From Macrocystis pyrifera (lineage: Eukaryota; Sar; Phaeophyceae; Laminariales; Laminariaceae), in NCBI GenBank assembly GCA_031763025.1, contig JASSKH010000021.1, forward strand, positions 310,001 to 374,000: a stretch of DNA of 64,000 nt, read 5' to 3'. A program made the position numbers and the translations under genes. Below, piece after piece: positions 22,085 to 33,822 of the stretch (its first letter is position 1; each line of letters begins with the position of its first letter). Under the pieces are notes generated by a model. That model had not been told where the DNA came from, did no database searches, and saw nothing but the letters and a program-made list of their open reading frames with translations.

Positions 22085-22950
22085 ATCTATAAGTAGTTCT
22101 ATTGTATGTAAGACGAAGATGATGTGTCTTCAAACGAAAGATGGGGCGAACGTGCCGTTCACCGCCACCGCAGCCGGACAAGTGTACAAACCAACACTCG
22201 AGTATGACATATGTGTACTTATTTTGGGCGGGGCTATCAGCGCATATTGGACGAGCAGAAGTGTCGAGATATAACGCGTCGACTCCAGAGGGCATGGGCG
22301 TGCTTCGGGCGGCATAGTAAGGTGGAAATCTATGATCGCCCAGGTGTGCGCTAACGCCTGAAGGTGCGGATGCTGAGAGCCGAGGTGATCGAAACGTGGC
22401 TCTACGGATGCGTTACTTGGAGCCCGAGCAAAACTGACTACGTATACGGCAGGCTGCGGGAGGTCCACCACAAGATGCTCCTCCGGTGCCTCGGCTGGCG
22501 AAAACGAAAGCGCGAAGACCGCATCCTATCCTATGCCAGCGCGCCTCTCAGGACAAATTCCGAGAGAGAGCGTTGAGACGTTGAGACGACGGTACGCAGG
22601 CGTAGGCTATTGTTTGCGAGCTTTGTAACACGCATGAGAGAGGAGGGTCTGCCGAAGAGGGTGATGTTTGGGGAGATGGTCGGGGGTGAGGGCTACTCCG
22701 GAGGACAGGAGTGGGAGTGGATGAGGTACCTTAAGGAGAGCCTCAATCAAGGAGTTTTTGGCATTACAAGGTCGAAGGGTGGCGCGAGGCAGTGGCACAC
22801 TGTACAGAATGCCGGCAAATGGTTCCGACGGGTCGAGGAAGGGGCGGAGGTCTTCATGCGGAAATGGCGTAAGGATGAGAAGGAGGCATCGGCAGAACGG
22901 CACAGGATGGCTGCAACCACGACTACAACCACTGGCGTTAATGAACGTGC
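22085..22950 (+). pseudogene. LINE reverse transcriptase, C-terminal part, broken
   Basis: Plus-strand pieces read in order: KTKMMCLQTKDG and TATAAGQVY with LGGAIS (about 22,108-22,245), MLRAEVIETWLYGCVTWSP then LLRCLGWRKRKRED (22,364-22,530), and LLFASFVTRM, LPKRVMFGEMVGG and KWFRRVEEGAEVF (22,605-22,880). YGCVTW and the G-W-R-K segment are the region after the polymerase domain of non-LTR retrotransposons, where the thumb leads to the C-terminal part. Frames shift near 22,245 and a stop follows RTNSERER near 22,576, so it is inactive. The catalytic F/YxDD part is absent. Confidence 0.8.
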
Positions 22951-23160
22951 GCAGAATGGCAGCTGCAGGGAAGAGAGCGGGGGGAGGGGGGCGAATGGGG
23001 GAGGAGGGGGAAGGGGGGAAAGGGGGGGGGGGGGGGGGGGTGTCGGGTAGACGGGGGGGGAGGGAAGGCGGTCTGCCCAACAGACTGACACCTGGTTATG
23101 GCCATCCTCGTCCTGATACGCTCCCTTTTTTGGGACCGAAGTAACTATTAATAGCATGGT
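22951..23160. repeat. G-rich tract after the LINE fragment
   Basis: Near-continuous G runs (about 22,978-23,060), including one of about 21 G. The apparent glycine-rich peptides come from this tract. A CTATTAATAG palindrome follows at 23,145. Confidence 0.8.
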
Positions 23161-23944
23161 GCGACCCGGGCAACTTTGCGTGTCTGCATGCACCAGTGCC
23201 TGCCTTTCGTATTATATTTCCCCCCCCCGCCCCCTTTTTGGCCATTTTTTTTTGTCTCTTTTTTTTTTCTCTTTTTTTGTTTTGCTTTCCTTTTTTCCAC
23301 AGTTTGCCCCTCTTTTTGTGTCTCTGTCTGTATCTTATTTTTTGCTTTTTGCTACGGTCCATGCAGGACAATTTGTCCATTCACTTTCGTGCATATCTTT
23401 TGAATAAAAAGCAATTGTAACGTGAAACAACAATGGCCGTGACGGCCGTCGCGAGCTACGTCGATAGCCGCGGAGTTGTGTGTTTTTTTTTTTTAAAGTG
23501 CAACATTTTCGACCTAAATTACCCCGAAATACCCCGAAGTGGGCGTTATTGGCACCCGCACGCACAGTATGCTCACAGATCAGGCCGTACTGCTGTACAG
23601 CAGCACAACGGCAACCAACAGACAAAATAATTGTACGTACGTACAAACGACTCATTGCATTGTACATATCGTAAGTACGTAAACGATACCTGATACATAC
23701 ATATATATTATTGTTGAATATGGTTCGTATAATATCAGTCATGGTGTATACCAGGCGCAAGCCACACTCAAGTAACACACCGGCAGTATTCGTACGATTT
23801 TTTTTGCAGTCATCACGCCGAATCCATACCCAGTCACAGGAGGACCTCATGGCCTCTCTACATGCCAAAACCAAACCCAGTCACAGGAACTAATAAAATT
23901 GCCTCTCGACGCGCTAAAGCGATTTTTTTCACGAAGTGATGCAC
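23161..23944. other. No gene recognised; T-rich and mixed
   Basis: C/T-rich sequence at 23,215-23,345 gives Phe-rich frames in all three registers, a compositional effect. A TACTGCTGTA decamer overlaps a TGTACA palindrome at 23,588. I found no exon. Confidence 0.45.
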
Positions 23945-24060
23945 TCAGTCACCGCACATGACATGTATCTGACACCCCCCCATTTTCAGAGCCGTATCCT
24001 CCTCTGCCTCCTCCCTCGCCGCCTTACTTTTCGCCTCCTCCTTCCACTTGTTGAACACTT
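23945..24060 (-). CDS. Candidate terminal exon, charged coiled segment
   Basis: The minus-strand frame reads TQVFNKWKEEAKSKAAREEA, then EEDTALKMGG, and ends GD at TGA (23,947-23,945). A pyrimidine-rich stretch ending in AAAG (about 24,061-24,079) is a plausible acceptor. The segment is highly charged and should be helical. No upstream exon could be joined, and I do not recognise the protein. The frame is short and could belong to a transposon or be chance. Confidence 0.3.
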
Positions 24061-24304
24061 GAGTGCTTTGAAGGACGGAAAAAGTCCGGCATTATTCTGC
24101 TGCCTTTTCTAGCCGTCAGCAGTGTTCTCGCCCCCCCTATAACCCTAGCTCTGCTGAGTGCGTGTGTGGCCCCGACAGAGCTCCACTGTGTGCGCGTCGT
24201 GTGTTGTATCGTATATGTATTTTCAGTAGTTAGGGTATCGTATATACTATTTTTGGTGTGTAGGTTCGTCTGGGTCCGTATCAGGTAGCGGCAAAATAAT
24301 TTTG

Positions 24305-24455
24305 CGAATATCTCATCTCGGTGACCACACAAGTTGCGATTTCGCGCCGAGTACCCATGTATAAAAACTAGCCCTGAGAGACCGCCAGGCCGCTAGGGGA
24401 TTGGAGGAAGAAGCAGGAGGAATGCAACCAAGGACTAGGGGATGGGGAATAGGAT
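24305..24455 (+). pseudogene. C-terminal fragment of the Tudor-like repeat family
   Basis: The plus strand encodes LISVTTQVAISRRV and, after a frame break, EEEAGGMQPRTRGWG, matching IISVTTQVAISRRV and EEEAGGMRPMTWGW of the gene at 10.8 kb. In-frame stops show it is dead. A shared 3' phrase (ATTATTATGCTTGCCTTC, about 24,485) extends the similarity beyond the coding end. Confidence 0.75.
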
Positions 24456-27400
24456 ATTATTATTTTATTTTATTTTATTTCTATTATTATGCTTGCCTTC
24501 CGACAGTCTCTGTTCTACACCCCTCGCGTAGCTTGCGAGAGCCTGCAATCTGCGAAAATCTGCGCATTCGCTCGTGTGTTTCCTTTCTTGCTTTCTTGCT
24601 TTCTTGCTTGAATAGAACTTTTTTCTCTTTCTTCCCTCTTTCGATTGTTGATGCCGGTATTTTCGACTTCTATTTCGATTTTTCGACGTCGAGTTGTTTT
24701 GTTTCATTCTGTCTATTTTTTCTGGATAGTATGCGGTCTTCTCGGTTTCTGTGGCGACTTGTACAGCGTACCGCATGTACCTGATATGTACAACACGTGC
24801 TCGGACCTCACTTTTTATTTCTGTCTACTACGTGCTTCAGTTATCATGTGTATTATTATCTGTTTGTTTTTATTTTTGCCGGGGTATTCTTCCACTCCAG
24901 AGTTATTGGAGCCTGTCCTGCGAGCACGGACTGCATTGTATTGTGGCGATGGGTTAATGTGAGCATAACAACATGATCCGTGCGTACATCCTTGTTAGTT
25001 TTAACCTTCGTTATTTCGTTATTTACGATAGTTTTACCTAACGATGCCATGCTGTATTCTTATACCCAGCGTCCGTCCTAGTTGATTGATCATTAAGGGG
25101 ACGCTAGCACCCTCAGGAATCCGTCATCAAGTACCCGCGCCTAGCGTACGCAAGACTTAATTAGAGGGATTTGCAACCAAGATCCGTACTTCGTATTTGT
25201 AGAATAGTTGATGCAAATTACAAGAATCCCAAGTAATAATTGAGATTTTAGATTTTCAGCCCTTTTCGGCAACTTTTTTGGGCCCAATAACTCACTATTA
25301 ATATTAATACCCATCATAGGAACGTTGCTCTTCAGTTTTTCCTCCCGCAGCATCTTCGACGACGACTACGTATTTAAGAGATATATTATCCGCGCGGAGA
25401 ACAGTAATCATTCAGTGAAGGCCGTTCCTTCATCGGTGATCGATGTAGCCATTGTGATATTCTCCCCTGTGTGAAATGAGAGTTATCGCGAGCTTTGGGC
25501 GCTACTCGCTCGCAACTTCGACTACCAAAATCACATCGTGAGTCGTTTCTCTCGCTGTTTACGACTGCCGTCTGGCGCAACCGACGCCCTCACACACCCC
25601 ATCAGGAGCATATCCCTCAATTTCGCGAGCTGTAGTTTCCTGTAAAGGGCTGTAGATGTCCGCAAGTGAAGTGCAAACGTTCATTTGGGGTTTGTTTCAA
25701 GTCTCATTTCGTGGACCACAAATTTCAAATTTCGACCATTTTCGACCACTGCAGCGAGCGCCTCTAAGTCGATGTGTAAGCCTCTGTTTAGAACCCGCGG
25801 GAAATGAATCAATCTCGACAGAAACAAACTGCTGTGATGTACCTCTTTGAAGTCACCGTCGCTCTCCGGTAAGCACGAACCAGCCGGAGTTCTAAACGCA
25901 GCATGTTAAACTAGCGACGTTTTTTTCTGTTCCGATAAGCATCTACCTAGCAGAGATTAGAGTAACCGGAAACCCGGGGACCAGGAGACGCTTGGGTGCT
26001 AGCGTGGCCTTAATTTTATCCTACCTGGTACTATTAACAGAGAGATACACAGCAGTATGTGGTCCCAGAGTGTGAGACAGGACACCAACATACCGGGGGA
26101 CAAATCACAACTAAACAAGCCAACCAACTTGTTAGCCGCCTCGAGGAGTGCCTACCGCATGTGAACCATCTCCGGGATTGACTAGGGTTTCTCTATCGCG
26201 ATAAGGACTTGCTGTACAGCCCAACGCCCCCCCTCCCCCGCCCTTCGCCACTAGGTGAAGATAAGGATGCAAGCGTCGGACAGATCAGATAATCACTCTA
26301 CAGATCACACCACACAGATCATTTTCAACCAAATCAGCTCAAGCAGATCAGCAAGCTTCCACGGGGCTGATCTGCAGGATCCGAACGGCCTGTACGAGCT
26401 TCCACAGTGTATTCAAAATAATGGATTGAGGTGAAGGCGCTCGCCGATCAAGGGGAAGGGTTGATGCTTTAGAAGATATTCCGGGCCCGCAGTAACGACA
26501 AGGTATATAGCTTGAAAACATGTACAGTGGTAATGTAAGTATCTGGTATGCAGTATCGGCCCTTGTGTAAGAAACAACGCAGGGAGACCAGTCATAAATT
26601 TAGGCTCACTTTTAGGGGACGCCTATTAATAAGATACTTCGCTTGAATAAGAAAACATGTTCAGCGGCGGGCGTTGCACTAAATCCTACTCCGTACTCGG
26701 TATAAAAGGATCTAAAGCCGGAGATCCTCGCCGTCTGACCGACAAACTCCGAAAAAAGCTATTTACTGTAGTAGTCTGTGCCCTCCACCACGCACACAGT
26801 TGACCAAAACTAGAAATATTACCCCGTACAAGTTTCTAGCGAAAGCTTCCCCATCTTAATTTAAGGCAATGATCTACCGCGCAATGGGCCTATGCATCTC
26901 GACCATCTACAGTAAAGTAGCCTCCGATAGGCTCGAGAAGCATCCCCCCCCCCCCCCCCAACACACCCCAGTTACCCACCGTGCGCAAAGCCCTGTCCTT
27001 TGCACGAACACAACAGTGTGTCAACCAGTGGCATCAATCGTCAGTCCCCGAAAACAACGCCAATGGATGCCCTCGCTTTATCTCTTCAGCGTTCGAACTT
27101 GAGCCACATTTTGGAGGACAAACTACTTGGAAATAATGTAGGTTACTCTGTCAGTTGACAGGACCAAGGCTTTGCTTATGGACCATTTAAGACTATCATA
27201 GACTACCATGGGCTACCAGAAGCTGCACTGGCACCTTACACTGCAACACGGCAGAAGAGACCGTCGTTTCGATGCACTCAACAGGCGTTGCCATATAACG
27301 ACCTCCCCTTCGTCATACGGACGGACAATCGACATATCCCCAACAACTGAAGCGCGAATACCTCTGTCCAGCATTAGCTGTCGTTAGACATAGCAAAGAA

Positions 27401-28690
27401 AACACACGCCTTGTCATATCATGAACTCCACCAGCCCGCCCCATCCTATTTCCTCTGCAGAAGAAACAGGCACCGAACCACCAACTGAGAAGCACACTAG
27501 GGCCAATGACGTCGAAAGAAAAATTGCTGGGGCATTTTTCTTAGGGTATTAGAGTATACACTCTGCGGTACCCGGGGGCACTAAACTTGCCGTTTTGGGT
27601 TTACTCGGGTAGGTGCCCGGGTACCCGCGTACGTACCCAGCTACTCGGTGAGGTACTCGGGTACAAGAGGAATGCACCATCAATAAAGTCCTACAAAACA
27701 CACTCCTGCAGTGATGCACATTTACAGCCGAGAAAGCTGGGAGTGGCCAACGCGAAGACCTCTCCCACTTTTGGAACGCCTTGTGCACGGTGCAAATTGA
27801 TACAGTTTCATTGTCCAGGTTCAGATGAGCTTTTTCGATCTGCAGCACGAGGGGAGAAGTCAGTGCGCAGCGAAAACGGGGCAAATGTGGCAGAAACAAG
27901 GAAAAGCGTAATCAGTTCCACATGCCTGGTACTGTACACAAGGCTATATGTACGGGAGCCGTACGAACCAGCAACTGGATTCGCTCATACCAGGTACGTG
28001 GTAACAAATCCTATTACTATAACTGCGTTAATGTACACAAATCCCTAAAGGGATTTCCAGTAGAATAGCATTTACCGAAGAAATTGCTGAGCAACACGCC
28101 GCTAAGCCAGCCACTGCGTTAGGCCCCAAAACAAAGATCGATGGTACCCGAGTATTAGGTTATCCGAGGTGTGATCAGTAGACTCCTACAGTGTCACCCA
28201 ATACGTACTCTACCATACTACTGCTGTAAGGAGGGCCATGTTTATATACTGAGACGTACTGTTGGATCAACCTGCTTTGTTGCCAAGGTATTGGAAATAT
28301 TAATAGCGCCTAATAGCGGCCAACATAACTACCTGGAATTACTTTGGTGATATCAACCGTCTACTACTGTAGCAGCGTAAGAGCTCAGCAGCACAGCACG
28401 GGCACATAGCGTAGGGAGGGTTAGGGTTTGGGTCATCTTGCGCCCGTGCCGCACGACTCCTTCAACCATTGTAACTCAGACACTGCTGTAACTCGGACAG
28501 TATTACTATTAGTATTAATAGTATTAGTATTAATGACGTCAGTTACCCTCCAATGACGCGGTGGGCGTCGCTGTAAGCGTCACGTTTTCTCGTCAATTTT
28601 CCCCTCTCTTGCCCCAAGGGGGTCGATACTGTATTGATGCTACTAATAATACTGTACTGTATTGTACTGGGTTAGGGTCAATACTGCTGT
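24456..28690. other. No gene recognised over 4.2 kb
   Basis: Frames at 24,401-24,962 are T-rich and low in complexity. A CAGATCA-rich stretch lies at 26,278-26,380 and a run of 18 C at 26,946-26,963. Short GGTACCCG-type motifs lie at 27,565-27,665. TACTGCTGTA decamers lie at 28,219 and 28,682. Frames at 27,549-28,048 on both strands have no motif. Exons shorter than about 100 bp could be hidden here. Confidence 0.4.
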
Positions 28691-28691
28691 A

Positions 28692-28737
28692 CTGGTACCA
28701 GGCTGGTACCAGGCTGGTACCAGGCTGGTACCAGGTA
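28692..28737. repeat. 11-bp tandem repeat (GGTACCAGGCT)
   Basis: Four copies of GGTACCAGGCT just 3' of the p24 gene stop codon (minus-strand sense). Confidence 0.9.
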
Positions 28738-28748
28738 GACGAAACCAC

Positions 28749-31700
28749 TCACCGGAAGAACTTGTTGAGCACGGCCAGCTGCAAGCCGCTAACGGAGAGA
28801 AGCACAAGGATGGTCAAGGCCGCTACCTTGTTAATGTTAGAACCAAGCACTTTTTCATTGGACATCCTCTCGAATTCCGACGCGGCTCCCTCCTCCAGCT
28901 GCTGCTTGAGACTTTTCGACACTTCCTGAGACACGGGCAACAAAACGCAACAGAACCAGACAAACAAAACAGGATAAACAAACTCAGTACTGGTAGTGCT
29001 TACCCGCGACAGCTGTAGCTTTAGACTTTGAAGTACTTCTCAAGACATGGGACATGCGCGAGAAAACGAAACGTAAAAAAAAAAACGAAACAGAACCAGG
29101 TACATACCAAGTACCGGTAGCGCAGAACCGTTGCTTTCTGCCAGGCATAGGGGTCGTACGAAAATATCAACAACACGTCAGAAGCCATCGCGATCATCAA
29201 ACAGCACCAAACAGCAATAATAAACCATCAAGACTTTCAGGAGAATCACAGGCATAAACAGCACCAAAAGATCACATTCTCCCAACAGCATCTAACAGCA
29301 TCTAACAGCATCTAACAGCATCAATCAAATCACTAAATCTTAATATCAGTTCACATCTTCAAAAAGCATCAAACCATCAAACGGTGTCATACCAGCAAAC
29401 AGCAAACATCCAACCATCGAACCATCAAATCACAGACCATCAAACCATGAAATAGCAGCGTATAATGTGATACCTTAGTGTCATAGTGATACCTTAGCAT
29501 GATGGAGAAGCTGCTCCACCGGGCGAAGATGCTCAGCGGTTTTAGGTCTCGGACCTTCAGGCATCGCATTAGTCTCCACCAACTGTAAAATAACAAGACA
29601 CAAAAATACACGGGCGTCGAGTACAGCTTTTTTATTTAGGGTTTTCTTCCCATTTACCTGGTATTATATTCGCCCTTCCTCTATCCGTCCCTCTTAATAA
29701 TATTAATAGTCATAACTTAGGGTTAGGAGGCAGGCTCTCCTCCCCCCTCCCCAGTACACCCCAGTACACCCCAGTACAGTACAGTTCGTGCCTTCATTTT
29801 TATCGCGAGAGGATTTCATCATCAGCACCATCATCATCATCTCCCCTAGTCGACTCGCATTGCGCCTACCCACGCTACGAGTACGCGCTCTCAGCAGCTG
29901 ATCCCTTCTTCTGTCTTTGAAAATAAAGAATTTATCGTCACGCTGGGATTTGAGTTCACGGAATTAACTCTACAGTAGCAGTAATTGAGGGCATATCATA
30001 CCACTATATATACCACCTTAGGGTTACCTTAGGGTTACCTTAGGGTTACCTTAGGGTTAGGGGCCACTGCCTACAAGTATTTTTTTTTTTTTAAATCATC
30101 ACTTTTACTTTCCAGCCTAACTCGTAGGAGGTTTTACCCTCAGCGATCTTCTGGACAAGCCGTGGTCACAGGTGTCGTCCCTTCCCCCCCCCGGTACGTG
30201 CCTTTATTTTTTGTCGCGCATAGGGTTCAGCATTCCCACAGCTCATCGATTTCCATCGAATGTAGCTAACTCACGCTCTCGCGCTTTCCGCTAATCAATT
30301 TTTTATGCGAGAAAAAGTCCCTATGAGCATGCACTCGGTGAGACTTGAGCCCACGAAATTGATCTTGATAGGCACGTGGACCACCTACCAAGCCACCGGG
30401 GACGCCGGCACCAGAGGGTAAGTGAAAACATCTACTGTATGTAAACATGGTACGTACACTAGTGCTGGGCATCGTAGAAAGCTTCAATGCATCGCACTAC
30501 CGTACTCATTTACAATATAATGTATTGTATACCTGGCACACCGTACCGAAAGAGGTTTGCCCTCCAACAACCCTGGCACCCCGGTTCATGATGTTCATGC
30601 TCATACTGAACGAACGGTTATACTACAGCAGTATGCGTATAATATCGGACTCGTATCGACAAATAATAGAGTTTTGGTTCACAATCGGTATTTCGACGTG
30701 TCGTCTCCAAAAGTATGCATTTATTTGTCCATGGCTCAAAGCGCGAAAGCCTGATTCGTTAGTTGGCAACTTCGATGAAAATCGAGCAAAAATGGAAATG
30801 CTGAACACACTACAAGTACTGTGGACCAACTACAGCAGTGTGACTGTGAACACACTGCTGTGAACACACTGCGCGACAACAAAAACAAACCATGTATCGT
30901 ACAAGGGAGGACAGGGGAATACGTTTGTGACCACCGCTTCCCCAGACGGTTGCCCGACACGAAACAACTCAAACGAATACAGCTCAAGACCAACAGTAAT
31001 GGATCCAATACAACACGATTGAAGTACATATATAAACAATAGCTTCCGTGACAACCCTGTAGGGGCGGTGGATTAAGATTGCTACCAGGTATCATAATTT
31101 AAGCGCCTCAGTATGCTCTGTGTGGTCTGTGTGCTCTGTTTGGTGCAAGGCTGTTCAAACGTCAAGACAATGAGCTCCGAAGGTCAAAGGGAGAGCCTAT
31201 CGGTACCCAATATGTCCGATATACTATACATATCCGATATCCAGGGCGAAATAATCCATGAAACCAGGTATTTTTCAGGAGACGACACACTCGTAACATT
31301 ACGAAATACAATATAGCAAGAAAATACTTCGTGTATACAACAACACTGCCGTACAACGATACATCAATGCAGTATATGGCGTGGCGAGAATAGTCCAGCG
31401 CGCCGCACGATTTCTTTAGAATTTTGTCATTTTCTCCCTCTCATGTCAGCTCAACTCCCAAACGGGATAGCCCCAAACGGTATAGCGTAAAGAGGCAAAG
31501 AGGTAAAGAGCGTTGCTTTCGCACAGCAGAGGTGCGGTCATTGAGCGATAGTATTAGTAATATTACTGATACTTTTCTCGACAACGGCAAGGGTGGTTCA
31601 TAAAATCGAGCATCAACATTATATATTATCGGAAGGCTCTCTCTACTGTAGACCACATCTTTGCGAAAACACCTTACGAATTCACTTCTTGTTCGGCATT

Positions 31701-32132
31701 GGTAAGCTTCCTTCTCCTTCTCCTTGTAGTAGTGGTAATATCAGTATGAGTATTGATAGAACAATTGAGCGCTGACAAACGATCGTAGCACCCCTCTTAT
31801 TGTACCAAGTCAACGCTCTTCGCTCTTCGCTCTTCGCTCTTCACTCTTTACTCTATACGGTAGTCGCTCCCTCCCGAATGGGACAGTCCCGAATGGGATA
31901 GTCCCAAACGGGATAGTCACTAACGGGATGTAGTACAAAATTTGCAGCCAAGCTTACCTCTACTGTTGTTGATGTCCCCTTCCGACCGAAATTCTTGAAG
32001 CACACCGTGCATCCCCCTCCCCTTCCTCCTTTCGGTATAGCGTATTCCTCCAGCTTCTCAGTCACATCGGCGTGGTGCTGTTTTCCAGTGGGGTCCCTGA
32101 TTGTAACCTTTACCTTGCTCGGCACGGCGGCC
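28749..32132 (-). CDS. p24/TMED-type GOLD-domain cargo receptor (partial, at least 3 exons)
   Basis: Three minus-strand exons join in frame: 32,132-31,958, 29,582-29,493 and 28,925-28,749, with GT donors (GTAAGC, GTATCA) and AG acceptors. The first carries a GOLD-like stretch (KVKVTIRDPTGK, then CTVCFKNFGRKG and TTVE). The second has AEHLRPVEQLLHH, matching the EHLxPLE linker of p24 proteins. The third has a coiled segment (SLKQQLEEGAASEFERM), one membrane span (about 20 residues from NKVAALTIL) and NKFFR before TGA. p24 proteins cycle between ER and Golgi in COPI/COPII vesicles, selecting cargo such as GPI-anchored proteins. The usual KKXX or similar tail after FF is missing. The signal-peptide exon was not found. 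The exon order and matches make this the best-supported host gene here. Confidence 0.75.
28926..29492 (-). other. Intron of the p24 gene with a duplicated pseudo-exon
   Basis: It begins GTATCA and ends TCTCAG. Inside, 29,038-29,004 resembles the start of the last exon (AGTCTAAAGC and CAGCTG match AGTCTCAAGC and CAGCTG) and is followed by a GTAAGC donor. At its 5' edge the acceptor is shifted by one base, so inclusion would give a stop a few codons later. An 11-bp repeat AGCATCTAACA (about four copies) lies at 29,287-29,325. Confidence 0.6.
29583..31957 (-). other. Large intron of the p24 gene
   Basis: About 2.4 kb. It contains a CCTTAGGGTTA repeat (30,011-30,062) and a diverged direct duplication (about 29,750-29,975 versus 30,180-30,385, sharing GTGCCTT then TTGAG and CACG phrases). 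It also holds a 138-codon plus-strand frame (30,447-30,863) with no recognised domain. A plus-strand donor-like GGTAAGTG lies at about 30,417. Near the 5' splice site GGGATAGTCC units recur (31,862-31,930). Another gene nested here cannot be excluded. Confidence 0.45.
30011..30062 (+). repeat. CCTTAGGGTTA tandem repeat
   Basis: Four units of about 12 bp containing TTAGGGTT, ending in TTAGGGTTAGGGG. It is a telomere-related interstitial repeat inside the p24 intron. Confidence 0.85.
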
Positions 32133-32664
32133 CTGAGTCAATCAAGCGTTTCAAAGTTTCGAGGATTTACCGTGTTTGCAGCAGAGGTTGCAATGTTCAA
32201 GTTGTCACGACTATTGTTTGGTGTTTGCATCAAATTTTGCAGTGTATATACAACTATTAGTGTTTGTGTTTCATGTTTCATGTTGAGTGTTTCATGTTGA
32301 GTGTTTGTATTGACCGTTGTGGGAGCCAGGCATAGCCACCTAAAAAGCGAGGAGGCTTCTATCAGCCGCCTATCATGACAGCACAACAATATGAAATAGG
32401 AGGAGGGTGCAGCAGTATCACTGGTACCAAGTACCGCTATGCTGCGCACGTGTTGTATCGTACACCTCCTTACGATGCAATGCCTAACCCTAAGGGTATG
32501 ATACATCCCACAATAGCTCAGCATGCCGGGCTGGTTTGTGTGGGCAATGATGCAGAGGTCGTCACTTCGTTTTTGCTTTCGATTTTTACACCTTGAAGTC
32601 CCAGCGGGGTCAACAATCAATCGTTTCCAATGTTGGCAGAATTTACAGGGTTTTCGTAGAGTAG
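32133..32664. other. Upstream of the GOLD exon; no exon recognised
   Basis: A 243-codon minus-strand frame (32,869-32,138) crosses this stretch and the foldback element. It has no domain and its composition is ordinary. The missing 5' exon of the p24 gene, which should end with two bases of a codon, was not found here or up to 35 kb. Confidence 0.4.
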
Positions 32665-33162
32665 GCCAATTTTTACGCCATCGGATTTTGCAGTCAGTTG
32701 AAAAATAAAAAGAACGCACGCTCGTATGAGCTTGTGCCCAGGAAATGCTGGAAATTGGTCTTTCTCGTCTCAGAATGTGTCGGATCTCTCTCCAAGATCT
32801 ATCTGGGGGGGTTTCCGCTTCTCGAGGGGCCCGGTTGAAAAAAATCACCGTCGGCATTTTTCGATCCAAATGAGGTCAAACATAATTGAGATCGGGGATC
32901 GAATCCAAAAAAAGTATTTTTTCGATCCGACCAGTGGTTTGGATCGTGTTTGACCCAGTTGCGTCGAAAATCTGCGGACGTCAATTTTCCTGTATCTGGG
33001 TCCCCGGAGAAGCGGGAAAGACCCCCGTATATATCTTGGAGGGAGACCCGACAAATTATGAGACGATAAAGACCAATTTCCAACCTTTCCGGGGCAAAAG
33101 CTTATGCGAACGTTCTAAGAGTTGTTTTTCAACCGACTGTAAATCCGAAGGCATTTTTGTCC
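32665..33162. mobile_element. 500-bp foldback (palindromic) element
   Basis: The left half and the reverse complement of the right half agree over about 245 bp (roughly 75-80% by eye). Paired landmarks are GGAAATTGGTCTTT at 32,752 with its inverse ending at 33,083, and CATCGGATTTTGCAGTC near 32,678 with GACTGTAAATCCGAAGG near 33,136. The centre is near 32,915. The arms meet with almost no spacer. Open frames in it only read the arms. It fits a foldback or long-TIR non-autonomous DNA element. No target duplication is evident. Confidence 0.8.
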
Positions 33163-33822
33163 TAATAAATATCCACTATTTTATTACTCGTATATATATT
33201 TTTATAGTATGAGACTACGTAACCCTTTTGCACCTTGGAGGCCAGGGTTGGGATGGAACAAAAGAACAAAAACAATCAAAATGTGCGGGCTTAGCCAAGC
33301 GTACATTTCTACTAATAACAGCTACCAATAGCGTACTAATAGTATAATAATAGTCTATACGGGCATACTCTACTCTGTTTAGTAATACGCATAGTAACAG
33401 TGTGAGAGAACAGCATCACAACTAACTTTACGTTCGTGTCAATAGCGTCATCAGCGTCATTAATAGCATTAATAGCATGAGTGCTTAGGGTTAGTGCTAC
33501 TACTAATAATACTACAGCAATATCATTTAGTAATTAGCGTCACTATCACCATCAGTGCCTTTAGTGCTACTATTATTCATAATACAGTAGTAGTACTGGC
33601 AGTATCACTACTAATAGAGTCATTAGTGTCCTTGGTGCCATTACTGCTGTAGTATCATTTGTGCAATAGTGCCATTACAGTCACTATTAATATTAATAGT
33701 GTCATTTGTGCCATTACTGTACTGTCGTTACTGCCAATACTAATAGTGCCATTACCAATACTAGTGTAGTGTAGTGTAGTATCCTTGGTGTCATGCTGCA
33801 CATGTGTCATCATATCGTACAT
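33163..33822. other. Degenerate trinucleotide-like DNA
   Basis: From about 33,300 the sequence is made of loosely repeated TAGTGCCATTAC, ACTAATA and AGTACT phrases. No coding signal is seen. Confidence 0.6.

Noticed and set aside
22758..23144. Glycine-rich protein after the LINE
   Set aside because: The Gly run is a translation of the poly-G tract and the upstream part is LINE sequence in another frame.
32138..32869. 243-codon minus-strand frame as a gene
   Set aside because: It crosses the foldback element and runs up to the GOLD exon acceptor in a different frame. No domain or compositional support.
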